Shown: piece after piece, positions 35,511-44,107 of the stretch
Numbering within the stretch: position 1 is the first letter of the stretch
Layout: every line of letters starts with the position of its first letter
DNA from: an uncultured bacterium
GTDB lineage: Bacteria > Planctomycetota > Uabimicrobiia > Uabimicrobiales > JABWCH01
Assembly (NCBI GenBank): GCA_938003875.1
Contig: CALKWO010000337.1
Location: 1-64,000, forward strand
Reading direction: 5' to 3'
Length of the DNA stretch: 64,000 bases
Notes under the pieces: generated by a model
The model's database searches: none
Told to the model about the DNA's origin: nothing
The model's input: the letters and a program-made list of their open reading frames with translations, nothing else
Translations under genes and position numbers: made by a program

Positions 35511-36149
35511 CTAGCTTCGTTCTACAGTTGTGTTGGGGACTCCCTTGATAGAACTCAATGCAGACAGAGCAGCTTTGGATGCTTCATGAATGGCACTCTC
35601 TGTTCCTCCAAGATATAGACGACCAAAAGCACCAATAGGCTGAATATCGATCAAGGAAATAGGAGATGCTTTTTCTGCTTCATTGGCTGCATACACAGAA
35701 TATACAGCAGGCTGTACTTCCAGAATAAAGAGAGTTTGCCCAGGAATCAGAAGAGCTCCTTTTCGGAAACGATTGATAATCATACATTGATAAGGATCAA
35801 TGCCCGTGATAATCTCTGAAGACACGACTTTTGGCATCACCCTGTCTTCTTCTTTTTTTTCAATGAATCTTAGAATTTGCTCACCTGCTGACTGAACCTC
35901 ATCCTGCTTTGCGCCATGCACTTCCAATACACCAAAGGCACGCTCTACAACCTGCAAAGCAGGTTTGACATCTGCACCCTTTTGGGCTATATCCGTAATT
36001 CTGTTGATTGCCATACCTGGGGCGACTTCCACCCAGAGAGCGGCTTCGTGAGGAATAGGGAGATAGCCTTTGACTGTCGCAGCCGTATAGGATGCCAGTT
36101 GTGGCTGATAATCATCAAGAAAAATATAGGTTCTTAACTGTATATTCAT
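35511..36149 (-). CDS. Bacterial microcompartment trimeric shell protein (BMC-T, double-stack type)
   Basis: The 212-residue protein has two circularly permuted BMC domains. Its N-terminus MNIQLRTYIFLDDYQPQLAS and the motifs LWVEVAPGMAINRITD, QVVERAFGVLEVH and LFILEVQPAVY recall the Haliangium-type BMC-T that stacks two trimers with a gated pore. It probably passes larger substrates or cofactors through the shell. No Shine-Dalgarno is visible before the start; a perfect 8-bp hairpin (36162-36180) lies between it and the BMC-H gene. It is followed by the single-layer BMC-T gene. Confidence 0.9.
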   Translation of the reverse strand: MNIQLRTYIFLDDYQPQLASYTAATVKGYLPIPHEAALWVEVAPGMAINRITDIAQKGADVKPALQVVERAFGVLEVHGAKQDEVQSAGEQILRFIEKKEEDRVMPKVVSSEIITGIDPYQCMIINRFRKGALLIPGQTLFILEVQPAVYSVYAANEAEKASPISLIDIQPIGAFGRLYLGGTESAIHEASKAALSALSSIKGVPNTTVERS

Positions 36150-36161
36150 AAATTTTATAAA

Positions 36162-36180
36162 TACCCTGCTATGCAGGGTA
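36162..36180 (-). promoter_or_regulatory. Intercistronic hairpin between BMC-H and BMC-T
   Basis: Perfect stem TACCCTGC/GCAGGGTA with a three-nt loop, just after the BMC-H stop and just upstream of a BMC-T gene that lacks a ribosome site. It may stabilise the 3' end of a processed BMC-H message, matching the higher stoichiometry needed for hexamers (inference). Confidence 0.5.
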
Positions 36181-36226
36181 GAAAAGGATTAAAAAGAAAT
36201 GAAAAGGTTTAAAAAAGAAAAACATT

Positions 36227-36529
36227 CTACTCTGAAGCTTCTCTTTTCCAATTATCATTTTTGGGTAAAATCTGTTCCACTTCACTGTGAGGTCTTGGAA
36301 TGACATGGACAGAAACCAGCTCACCTACTCTTTTGGCAGCAGTAGCACCAGCGTCTGTAGCAGCTTTGACTGCTCCTACTTCGCCTCGTACCATAACAGT
36401 GACGTATCCACCGCCAATTTTTTCCATACCAAGCAAAGTGACCTTCGCTGCTTTTACCATAGCATCAGCAGCCTCTACACATCCAACAAGACCTCTGGTT
36501 TCAATCATTCCTAATGCAATTTTACTCAT
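36227..36529 (-). CDS. Bacterial microcompartment hexameric shell protein (BMC-H)
   Basis: A single BMC domain of about 90 residues plus a short charged tail (100 residues in all). Hallmarks are ALGMIETRGLVGCVEAADAM, the KIGGGYVTVMVRGEVGAVKAATDAG pore and lattice segment, and VIPRPHSEVE at the end. This is the EutM/PduA/CcmK type that tiles the shell facets. It has the best ribosome site of the operon (AAAGGAG) and lies 45 nt after the aldehyde dehydrogenase gene. Only one BMC-H gene is present in the window. Confidence 0.95.
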   Translation of the reverse strand: MSKIALGMIETRGLVGCVEAADAMVKAAKVTLLGMEKIGGGYVTVMVRGEVGAVKAATDAGATAAKRVGELVSVHVIPRPHSEVEQILPKNDNWKREASE

Positions 36530-36574
36530 TTTTAAAACTCCTTTATTATGAAATTGAGAAAGCTATTATAAATC

Positions 36575-38185
36575 TTACGGCCATCGTAGCTGGCGGATTT
36601 TTTCTTTAAAAACAGGAACATGATATTCATTCACTGACCATACATTGGTATTTTTAGAAGAAATGCTGCCAGTTTTTTCTTCTTTCGGTTGAGGTGATTT
36701 TATTTCCTGAACAGGAAAAGCTGGCATTTTGCGATCTTCTGAAGAATGCCTCAAGACAGGCACATCTTGTTCTGAAATTTCTAGTTTAGCCATTTGTGGA
36801 TTGACAGAACGGCCCTTGTCCCATAAAGGGAAATCTTTACGGATTGCTGCAACTCGTTTGATATTGAAGAGATGGTGAGCAGAAATATTGTCTGTTGTTA
36901 TATTCTTTCCAAAGGTTCCGCAGCCTAAAGTCATCGAAGGTACAAGTCCTGTCGTAAGACCTACGCCTCCCTGAGCACTGGGGGTGTTTACCAGAATGCG
37001 GGAAACATTTTTTTGTAAGCCAAATTCCATAATGATATCGGGGTTGGTAGCATGTACGACTAAAGTATGCCCCATGCCTTCAAACGAGAGCAATTCCACA
37101 CAAATCGAGCAGGCATCTTCCCATCCCTTCGCTTCATAAAAAGCAAGAACAGGACAAAGCTTTTCTTTGGAAAGAGGGTATTTTTCTCCTACTCCCTGGA
37201 CTGGTGCAATCAAAACAGTGGTTTCTACAGGAATTTCCAGGCCTGCTTTTCGCGCAATCTGATATGCTGGCTGGCCTACAATATCTGCATTCATGCGATT
37301 GTTCTGAATCACGATATTCGAGACTTTCTCCACCTCTTGGGGAGACAATATATAGGCTTTATGCTTTTGGAATTCCTGAAGTACCTTTTCTTTAACAGGT
37401 AAATCTACAACAACAGATTGCTCTGAAGAACAGATCGTTCCAAAATCGAATGTCTGGCTTTCCACAAGACAACGCACAGCATGAGCAACATTTGCCGAGC
37501 GATCTATGTAGGCAGGGCTATTTCCCTGTCCTACGCCCAAAGCAGGCTTTCCTGATTTATAAGCTGCTTCCACAAGGCCTGGACCACCTGTTGCGAGAAT
37601 CAAGTCTACATCAGGGTGTTTCATAAGCTCCTGGGTTACAGCCAGGCTAACGTGGGTGACACATTCTATACATCCTTCTGGTGCTCCTGCTTTAATGGCT
37701 GCCTCTTTCATGATTTTAGCAGCTTCTGCTGTACATCGTATAGCTTTGGGATGCGGTGCAAAAACGATACTATTGCGGGCTTTCAGAGCGATCAAGGATT
37801 TAAAAAGAGTAGTGGATGTAGGGTTGGTAGTAGGAATAACCGCAGCGATAACGCCAACAGGCTCTGCAATTTCGTAGCAATTTTGCTTTTCATCATGCCT
37901 CAAAACACCACAAGTTTTTAAGTTTCGCAAAGAATCGCAAACATTCTTTACTGCAAATCTGTTTTTTGCAATTTTGCTTTCCACCCTGCCCATTCCAGTC
38001 TCTCCACAAGCCAATCTAGCTAAATGCTCACAAGAACCCAATCCCGCTTTTTCCATACTATCTATGATTCTGTCGATCTCTTCTTGCGAACATAATGCAA
38101 GCCTCTCCTGGGCACTTTTGGCTTTTTTGACCAGGCTATGGACTTCTTCTATTCCTGCAAAATCTTTTATGTCTGTCATAAACAT
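36575..38185 (-). CDS. CoA-acylating aldehyde dehydrogenase of the microcompartment
   Basis: This 536-residue enzyme (start ATG 38185 or 38179) belongs to the acylating aldehyde dehydrogenases related to the AdhE N-terminal domain and to PduP/EutE. It oxidises an aldehyde to acyl-CoA with NAD. The catalytic Cys is in FDFGTICSSEQ (about residue 252), and the nucleotide-binding region VIPTTNPTSTTLFKSL is clear. After the catalytic domain a Ser/Pro/Lys-rich linker (about 470-515) leads to a short amphipathic helix ending the protein (YHVPVFKEKIRQL), a typical layout for a C-terminal encapsulation peptide. It is the first gene of the BMC operon and is preceded by repeated operator-like boxes. No alcohol dehydrogenase, phosphotransacylase or signature lyase is adjacent. 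Confidence 0.9.
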   Translation of the reverse strand: MFMTDIKDFAGIEEVHSLVKKAKSAQERLALCSQEEIDRIIDSMEKAGLGSCEHLARLACGETGMGRVESKIAKNRFAVKNVCDSLRNLKTCGVLRHDEKQNCYEIAEPVGVIAAVIPTTNPTSTTLFKSLIALKARNSIVFAPHPKAIRCTAEAAKIMKEAAIKAGAPEGCIECVTHVSLAVTQELMKHPDVDLILATGGPGLVEAAYKSGKPALGVGQGNSPAYIDRSANVAHAVRCLVESQTFDFGTICSSEQSVVVDLPVKEKVLQEFQKHKAYILSPQEVEKVSNIVIQNNRMNADIVGQPAYQIARKAGLEIPVETTVLIAPVQGVGEKYPLSKEKLCPVLAFYEAKGWEDACSICVELLSFEGMGHTLVVHATNPDIIMEFGLQKNVSRILVNTPSAQGGVGLTTGLVPSMTLGCGTFGKNITTDNISAHHLFNIKRVAAIRKDFPLWDKGRSVNPQMAKLEISEQDVPVLRHSSEDRKMPAFPVQEIKSPQPKEEKTGSISSKNTNVWSVNEYHVPVFKEKIRQLRWP

Positions 38186-38199
38186 ATTCTCTCAAAGGG

Positions 38200-38261
38200 A
38201 AAATTTTGTCGATGAAGAGACAAAAGTAACAAAATTTTTAATAAATTACAACAAAATTTTT
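38200..38261 (-). promoter_or_regulatory. Three AAAATTTTGT boxes upstream of the BMC operon
   Basis: In the direction of transcription, AAAAATTTTGTT occurs twice as a direct repeat (complement of 38250-38261 and 38228-38239, 22 bp apart, two helical turns). A third half-box lies in opposite orientation at 38200-38210 (AAAATTTTGTC on the plus strand). The arrangement suggests cooperative binding of a regulator; none is encoded nearby. Confidence 0.45.
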
Positions 38262-38297
38262 TCAGACTTATTTTAATCAAAATCAGGTTGTATAACT

Positions 38298-39620
38298 TTA
38301 GCACATGGGATGCCAGTATGGGAGAACAACAGGTGGTTTTTGGAAATTTTCTAGTGCTTCGTTTTCAAGATATTTTTTGGGAACGATGATTTCGTATACA
38401 TATTCATTGAACCACTCGTCGGACATGATAAAATAGCCCTTTTTGCCATAGTCCGTGCCCCAGCTATTCTCTACTTTCCATTTGATTGGCCTATCGTCTA
38501 CGATATCCACTCCTGTCAGAAGCATGGAATGCGAGAGTTTTCCTTCGCCATATTCTAGCCTGGTGCCTTTATCTAAGAGGTCAAAACGACTTTGGAAGAC
38601 AAGACCGTAATCATACAACCCTTTATAAAGGATTCCTTCTTTGCGATGGGATTCCTGCCCTACGTCACAGCTAAACAAACAGACATCGCCCTGGAGAATC
38701 ATCTTCAAGGCATATTTTTTCAATTCTGCCATAGGCAAATTCAGGCTAGTCATGGGTATACCATCCACCATCGTCTGGGCATGAGCGATTGTGTATGTCT
38801 GGTTATAGGGCATACTGGCTAAAGGGCCATTCCATACAGTAAAAGTTTCATGGAGGTCAATGCCGATGGCCTTTTCATAGAATTCTTTGGGCGTGATATT
38901 GGACATTCGATGAAAATTTTTGTTTTTATCGCGATAGCTCCACTCAAAGCGTTCTGGGGGTAGGCCTAAGGTAATTGCTAGAATGCGATAGATTTCTGCA
39001 TTGTATTCCAGGCACTTTTCCTGAAGCTGCTCTTTGCTAAAGCCTTTTTGGTAAAGAGAACGAAGCTCGAAAGCATACTGTCTTAGCTTGGTGGAAAGAA
39101 TTATGTTCATTCTGGTGGATTCTTCCGTATATTTAGTATCAGGCATAGCCGATTTGGGAAGAATACCATATTTTTTGATTAAATTGCAAAAATGGAACCA
39201 GGAACCTCCATCGTCATGGGGTTTATTGAGAAATGTCCATACAAGCCGATCTTCCAAAGGAAGGTCAAGGAATTCTATCATTTTTTGCAGAAAATAATTG
39301 CATTTTTCCAGCTTATCCCAGAAAACAAGATAGGGTCCAGCGAATTCTACGTTTTCGACATTCAGCTTTCTTTGTGCCATTTCACGACACCAGTTGAAAG
39401 CTGCATACATCCAGCATATCCCTAATTTTTTCTGCGCTGTTGCTTCTGCTGCTGTTTCCAGCTCATGAGAGAAACAAAAGTTGATGGTTTCTGATATAGT
39501 TCGATTTACAGCTAAATCCTGAATCTCTACTCGCGTTGCAGCATTCATGGCAATCTTATTGAGAGGATTATTCTGGAAATTTTTTTTTAAATCTTCTAAT
39601 TTTTGGTATGTTAATTCCAT
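38298..39620 (-). CDS. pepC: C1-family aminopeptidase (bleomycin hydrolase/PepC)
   Basis: I take ATG 39620 as start (AAGG ribosome site; 440 residues, the usual length for PepC). Papain-type active site: Gln and Cys in AQKKLGICWMYAAFN (about residues 67-81), His in HSMLLTGVD (about 360) and Asn in KVENSWGTDYG (about 382). The usual SGRCW before the nucleophile is LGICW here. These enzymes form barrel-shaped hexamers in the cytosol and trim peptides and amino-acid analogues. A perfect 24-bp palindrome lies 20 nt upstream of the start codon. Confidence 0.9.
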   Translation of the reverse strand: MELTYQKLEDLKKNFQNNPLNKIAMNAATRVEIQDLAVNRTISETINFCFSHELETAAEATAQKKLGICWMYAAFNWCREMAQRKLNVENVEFAGPYLVFWDKLEKCNYFLQKMIEFLDLPLEDRLVWTFLNKPHDDGGSWFHFCNLIKKYGILPKSAMPDTKYTEESTRMNIILSTKLRQYAFELRSLYQKGFSKEQLQEKCLEYNAEIYRILAITLGLPPERFEWSYRDKNKNFHRMSNITPKEFYEKAIGIDLHETFTVWNGPLASMPYNQTYTIAHAQTMVDGIPMTSLNLPMAELKKYALKMILQGDVCLFSCDVGQESHRKEGILYKGLYDYGLVFQSRFDLLDKGTRLEYGEGKLSHSMLLTGVDIVDDRPIKWKVENSWGTDYGKKGYFIMSDEWFNEYVYEIIVPKKYLENEALENFQKPPVVLPYWHPMC

Positions 39621-39639
39621 GGTAAAACCTTGAGATTCA

Positions 39640-39663
39640 CGTGACGGATTGCAATCCGTCACG
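39640..39663. repeat. Perfect 24-bp palindrome upstream of pepC
   Basis: Two 12-nt arms, CGTGACGGATTG and CAATCCGTCACG, meet with no spacer. It lies between the antiporter stop and the pepC start. No T tract follows on either strand, so an operator or a mobile-repeat remnant is as likely as a terminator. Confidence 0.7.
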
Positions 39664-39712
39664 ATTTTGAATTATTCGATATATATTGCTTGATAAAAAA
39701 AATGCAATCTTG

Positions 39713-40669
39713 CTATCCTCTTTGGATGAGATAGAAGGTATAACCTGCATAGCCTAAAAGGAAAAGGATTGCTTCCCAACGGTCCAGGCATCTTTTTTTA
39801 CCTGTGAACATAAATACAAAAAGGAAAAAAGATGCTGCTACCAATACATAAATATCCATATTCAGGGCAGTATCAAAAGGCAGAGGGCGAATGATAGCAC
39901 TAAGCCCTAATATCCAGAAAATATTGAAGATATTGGAGCCAACTACATTTCCCATCGCAATACCACTTTTGCCTTTGTAGGCGGCTACTGCAGATGTCAC
40001 AAGCTCAGGTAAGGAAGTTCCTATAGCTACAATGGTCAAGCCGATCAATTGTTCACTTACCCCTACAAGTCTTGCTATTTCTACAGAGCTATCTACAGCC
40101 ATCTTGCCACCAACAACCAGGCCTGCGAGACCTAAGAGGATATATACCATCATTCTACTATTGCTGATTTTGGGAATTTCTGGCTTATGGGGTAACTCAA
40201 TTTTTGTAAGACCATAGATGTAAACCAGGAAGGCTACAAAAAATCCTATCAGGATAAAACCTTCCGTAGAAGAAAGCATCAAAGGGTCTGTGGTTGGTCG
40301 GAAAAAGTTATTGCAAAGCAAAAGCAGAACAACAGCACTGAGAAGGGAAAAGGGTATTTCTTTCCAGACCGTGTTTTTGGCTGTCTTTATAGGACAGATC
40401 ACACCAGCAACACCAAGAATAAGCAAAACATTCATGATGTTGCTTCCTATAATATTTCCAAAAACGATCCCTGTGTTGGCATTGTAGCTGGCAAAAATAT
40501 TAACGACCAGCTCAGGTAAAGAGGTTCCAAAAGCTACTAGCGTTAGTCCAATCACGATTTCCGAAACTTTCATCTTCAGAGCAAGGGCGGAAGCACCATC
40601 CACAAACCAATCTGCTCCCTTAACAAGCAAGAGAAAGCCAGCGATAAGTATAAGAATCTGTATTAACAC
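39713..40669 (-). CDS. Calcium/sodium antiporter, YrbG family
   Basis: The 318-residue protein is an integral membrane transporter of the cation/calcium exchanger superfamily. It has about ten hydrophobic helices and the two inverted alpha-repeats with their ion-binding cores (AFGTSLPELVVN at about 47-58 and AIGTSLPELVTS at about 216-227, each followed by GNxxGSNxxN). It probably exports calcium in exchange for sodium. The start is a GTG with a strong GAGGAG site. It follows a DHOD-like gene by 25 nt and precedes pepC. Confidence 0.92.
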   Translation of the reverse strand: MLIQILILIAGFLLLVKGADWFVDGASALALKMKVSEIVIGLTLVAFGTSLPELVVNIFASYNANTGIVFGNIIGSNIMNVLLILGVAGVICPIKTAKNTVWKEIPFSLLSAVVLLLLCNNFFRPTTDPLMLSSTEGFILIGFFVAFLVYIYGLTKIELPHKPEIPKISNSRMMVYILLGLAGLVVGGKMAVDSSVEIARLVGVSEQLIGLTIVAIGTSLPELVTSAVAAYKGKSGIAMGNVVGSNIFNIFWILGLSAIIRPLPFDTALNMDIYVLVAASFFLFVFMFTGKKRCLDRWEAILFLLGYAGYTFYLIQRG

Positions 40670-40694
40670 AAATTTCTCCTCATTGAAAAATAGT

Positions 40695-41678
40695 TTAATC
40701 TATACTGACTAAAGCCTTGATATATTGGAGATGTTCGTATATCTCAGGCTGTTGACTCTGGCACTGGCTAAGTTTTCCTCGGACGCTGTCCAGGTTTTCT
40801 ATCTGGTGCTTTTTCATCCAGTCCTCTATGCCTAGCTTGACTTTTTCAATTTGTTTAAGCTGATTCAAATATAGGGAAGAACAAAGCTGGACGACTTTTG
40901 CGCCTGCCAGAATTTGTTTTATCGCATCCGCTGCCTCGTGGACGCCTGTGGATGCTGCGATATCACAAGGAACTTTGCCTGCCAGAATGGAAATGAAGCG
41001 CAAAGCGAGATTGAGTTCTAATGATGAGCTAAAGCGATGTCCTGCTATAATTTCCATTTTATCTATGTCAATATCCATCTGGTAAAAACGATTGAATAAA
41101 ACCAGAGCGTTCGCTCCCTGTGCCGCCAATTTTTGAGCGAGATTGGCAAGAGAAGAAAAATAAGGCCCAATTTTTACGGCAACAGGAATAGAGATAGCCG
41201 ATTTTACTTCCTGAAGAATTTCAAGATGCAATTTTTCTACTTCTTGTCCTGTGTGTTTTGGGTCACAGGGAATAGCAGAAATATTGACTTCCATAGCGTC
41301 CGCACCAGCCCCGACGATTTGTTTGGCATAGCCGACCCACCATTTGGAAGAAACACAATTCAAGCTGGCTATAACAGGTATATTCGTATATTTTTTTGCA
41401 TTTTCGATTAATTTCAGATATTCAGACGGTCCCAACTCCATGCTCAATTTGCTGACATAGTCGAAAGCTTCTGTGTGAGAGGACATCCAGAGATGATCCT
41501 GCACGGCGTTGGAATCTGCCTGAATTTGTTCTTCAAATAAAGACTTCAAAACAATGGCACCTGGTCCAAAATCAGCACAGCGTTGTAGTCTTTCTTCTGT
41601 TTTTGTCAAACTACAGCTTCCAACCAGAACAGGATTCTGGAGCTTCAGTCCCATATAAGTGGTAGAAAGATCAACCAT
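40695..41678 (-). CDS. Dihydroorotate-dehydrogenase-like flavoprotein
   Basis: This 327-residue TIM-barrel protein belongs to the DHOD-like family of FMN enzymes (start MVDLSTTYMGLKLQNPVLVGS; phosphate-binding region IAASTGVHEAADAIKQILAGA). Its sequence is closest to the paralog annotated as dihydroorotate-dehydrogenase-like protein, often found beside pyruvate:ferredoxin oxidoreductase, rather than to the biosynthetic PyrD. The catalytic base and true substrate cannot be assigned. A good AAAGGA ribosome site supports the start. No pyrimidine gene is near. Confidence 0.8.
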   Translation of the reverse strand: MVDLSTTYMGLKLQNPVLVGSCSLTKTEERLQRCADFGPGAIVLKSLFEEQIQADSNAVQDHLWMSSHTEAFDYVSKLSMELGPSEYLKLIENAKKYTNIPVIASLNCVSSKWWVGYAKQIVGAGADAMEVNISAIPCDPKHTGQEVEKLHLEILQEVKSAISIPVAVKIGPYFSSLANLAQKLAAQGANALVLFNRFYQMDIDIDKMEIIAGHRFSSSLELNLALRFISILAGKVPCDIAASTGVHEAADAIKQILAGAKVVQLCSSLYLNQLKQIEKVKLGIEDWMKKHQIENLDSVRGKLSQCQSQQPEIYEHLQYIKALVSID

Positions 41679-41713
41679 TCATAAATCCTTTCGTAATGAA
41701 TCTCAAAAAATGC

Positions 41714-43864
41714 CTATATCATCCCAGCTTTATAAAAGCAAAATATCGAGCTGGTAAAAAGAATAGCCGCAAAAATCAGTTTAAAAAGATAGACATAGCA
41801 TTGATGAACCTGCCCATCCACATATAGCGTCTTGATTTCAAGATATGGCATAGGAGCCCGTCTGTACCAGCCTTCTGCTGTTATTTTTTTGCCAATGAAT
41901 TTTTCTGTTTTCATAAGGGCAAAGAAAAATTCTATGATGCTTAGGGGCTGACGATAGTCCAAAAACAGTATACCTGTTGAATCCTCTATGACTATATCCT
42001 CGGAAAGCAGATACCCTGGAACTCCACGTCCAATCACCTTTCCAGTGATGGTTGCTGGTATAGGGCGAATTTGCGATACCTTGACCTTGGAAAGAAGGCT
42101 GGATATTTTCATATCAGGAAAAATTTTCCCTCTGTAAGAAAAAAGCACCTGAAATAAATAGGCAACTCCATAAAGGAGCAGAAAAAAGGCAGTCATTCTC
42201 CACCCATTTTGTCTTCTCCAATTATGATAGATCGCATGATAGGCTATATAGGAACAGAATCCGAGGATGCAGCCCATGGGAAGCAAATAGAAAAAAACAT
42301 CCACAAGAAAATCGTCCCAATAGCTTTCTGGTTTTCGGCGATTGAAAATAATATAGGGTTCCTGATTGAGTGTCGCAGCATGGTCTGTCAGAGCATTGAT
42401 CCTTTTGGCTGGCAAGGGATGCGTGGAATGTATCTCATAATAAGATGCCCAGGGATTCCATAAATCCCACTGCATGGCAGAAGCAATCTCTTCCTTGTGT
42501 TCTGTATCTTTATATTTCATACAAGAATAAGCATTGACTGCCAGGGCGCAGGCTGCTTTTCTATCGAAGATGCTGAGAGCTTTGAGTGCTTCCATATTGT
42601 CCGATGTGTCGCTCTCTTTTCCCTCTGTATTTTCCTCTTTTTTCTTGTTTTTAGGATTGACCAGACCATAAGCTATTTTTACAAGGGCACTGGCTAAAGA
42701 ATTGGGTTTTTGCGTAACATCGCCAGCAAAACGATCTGCCCAATACTCTCTCGTGCGAGATAGCCAGAGTACTATGTATTCAGAAATAATATAAAGAACA
42801 TAAGAAAGCATGCTAAGAACAACAGCACCAAGCTTTGCTCTTCCATCGCCCCTGCCTCTGGTACATTCTATCAAAACTCTGTACAGGTAATACAAAAGAA
42901 TCGGTACAATAGATGCCAGAGTCATCACCAATATGTCCCAGTGGCAGGCATGGCCTAATTCATGAGCGACGACAGCTTCGACTTCATCAGCATCAAGATA
43001 TTCCAGAATTCCTCTGCTAATGACGATCCTGGCATTTCCAGGGGTATGTCCATAGGTAAAAGCATTGGGATTGGAATCTTCGATAATTCCTATTCTGGGG
43101 ACACGGATTTTGTTTTCTTTGCAGACACGAACCAAAAATTGAGATAAATGTTCTGGCAGCTTCGATAGCTCCACCCACTCCATCTTATACATCCAGCTAA
43201 GGCTTAAATCCAGAATAAAGGGAGAAAGCAAATACTGAATAAAAACAATTCCAATGGACAAAAACACGGTGAAATTCAATGACCATTGTAAAAAATGGCC
43301 TATTAGAAGTAGCATAAAAGCAAGGAAACCATACAAAAGCACAAAGGAAACACAAGATCGCATAGTAAGGCTTGGCAGGCTTGCTATCCCTGCTCTCAAT
43401 GCGCTGAGTCTTTGCTTTTTTAGATGGGCGGCTTTTGCTTCCTCCCACCTGGCTTCGTTGGATTCATCTTTTTCCGCATAGAAAATACCATGCTTATCCC
43501 TGGCAACTTCCATTTCTATTCTGGTGTTCTTGCTGTCTAGATCCATAGCCTCTTTCAATTCGCCGTTGTCAAACCATATTCCGTGACAGGTAGGGCATTG
43601 ATCCACAAGGAGAGCAGGAGAAATCAGACCGCCTTCTATCATTTTGGTGTTTTCTGGGCAACAAGGACATTTTCTATCCCCCTGATGTGCAGAAATTAGC
43701 CCATCCTTAAGTGCTTTGTGCATGACTTTAGGGCTTTTCGTGAAAAAATAGATTTCTCCCTGATCCAGCCATATTCCCTTGCAAAGTGGACAATAGTCTA
43801 CGATTACCCCTTGTTGGGTATGTACTTTTTTTAAAGGATGAGAAATGCATTTGGGGCAGTCCAT
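41714..43864 (-). CDS. M48 metallopeptidase with N-terminal TFIIB-like zinc ribbons and C-terminal OB-like domain
   Basis: The 716-residue membrane protein carries two zf-TFIIB ribbons at its N-terminus (CPKC...CPLCKGIWLDQGE and CPCC...CPTCHGIWFDNGE). Membrane helices follow, then an HtpX/Ste24-type M48 protease domain with HELGH in VVAHELGHACHWD (about residue 300) and the third ligand in the EYWADRFA stretch. More helices come next, then a C-terminal region (about 590-690) with an OB-fold-like look (ATITGKVIGRG...ITAEGWYRR), and a last helix. HtpX normally works in membrane-protein quality control; the ribbons and tail are additions that may select substrates. A small two-helix membrane gene lies 9 nt upstream. 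Confidence 0.85.
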   Translation of the reverse strand: MDCPKCISHPLKKVHTQQGVIVDYCPLCKGIWLDQGEIYFFTKSPKVMHKALKDGLISAHQGDRKCPCCPENTKMIEGGLISPALLVDQCPTCHGIWFDNGELKEAMDLDSKNTRIEMEVARDKHGIFYAEKDESNEARWEEAKAAHLKKQRLSALRAGIASLPSLTMRSCVSFVLLYGFLAFMLLLIGHFLQWSLNFTVFLSIGIVFIQYLLSPFILDLSLSWMYKMEWVELSKLPEHLSQFLVRVCKENKIRVPRIGIIEDSNPNAFTYGHTPGNARIVISRGILEYLDADEVEAVVAHELGHACHWDILVMTLASIVPILLYYLYRVLIECTRGRGDGRAKLGAVVLSMLSYVLYIISEYIVLWLSRTREYWADRFAGDVTQKPNSLASALVKIAYGLVNPKNKKKEENTEGKESDTSDNMEALKALSIFDRKAACALAVNAYSCMKYKDTEHKEEIASAMQWDLWNPWASYYEIHSTHPLPAKRINALTDHAATLNQEPYIIFNRRKPESYWDDFLVDVFFYLLPMGCILGFCSYIAYHAIYHNWRRQNGWRMTAFFLLLYGVAYLFQVLFSYRGKIFPDMKISSLLSKVKVSQIRPIPATITGKVIGRGVPGYLLSEDIVIEDSTGILFLDYRQPLSIIEFFFALMKTEKFIGKKITAEGWYRRAPMPYLEIKTLYVDGQVHQCYVYLFKLIFAAILFTSSIFCFYKAGMI

Positions 43865-43873
43865 AAATTTTCC

Positions 43874-44086
43874 TTAACTCTTATCGCTATCAATTTTATC
43901 GAAAAGTTCAAACAGGCTTAAAATACCAAACCAACCAGAAGAGATCAGAACAACCCCAGAACTCCACCAGAGGTACTCATTTTTGATAAAAAATCCCGAT
44001 GCCATCAATATCAATCCAACGAATAGAAAAATAGAAAATTTGTGCCAGCGTCTAAGCCTACCTCTACCTGCTGTATTTGTTTCCAT
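43874..44086 (-). CDS. Small two-helix membrane protein
   Basis: A 70-residue protein with an Arg-rich N-terminus and two predicted membrane helices (about 19-35 and 41-59). A clear AAGGAG ribosome site supports it as a real gene. It starts just after a small basic-protein gene and ends 9 nt before the M48 peptidase gene, so it may be a subunit or regulator of the peptidase (inference from position). Confidence 0.65.
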   Translation of the reverse strand: METNTAGRGRLRRWHKFSIFLFVGLILMASGFFIKNEYLWWSSGVVLISSGWFGILSLFELFDKIDSDKS

Positions 44087-44107
44087 GACATATTCTCCTT
44101 TGATTAG

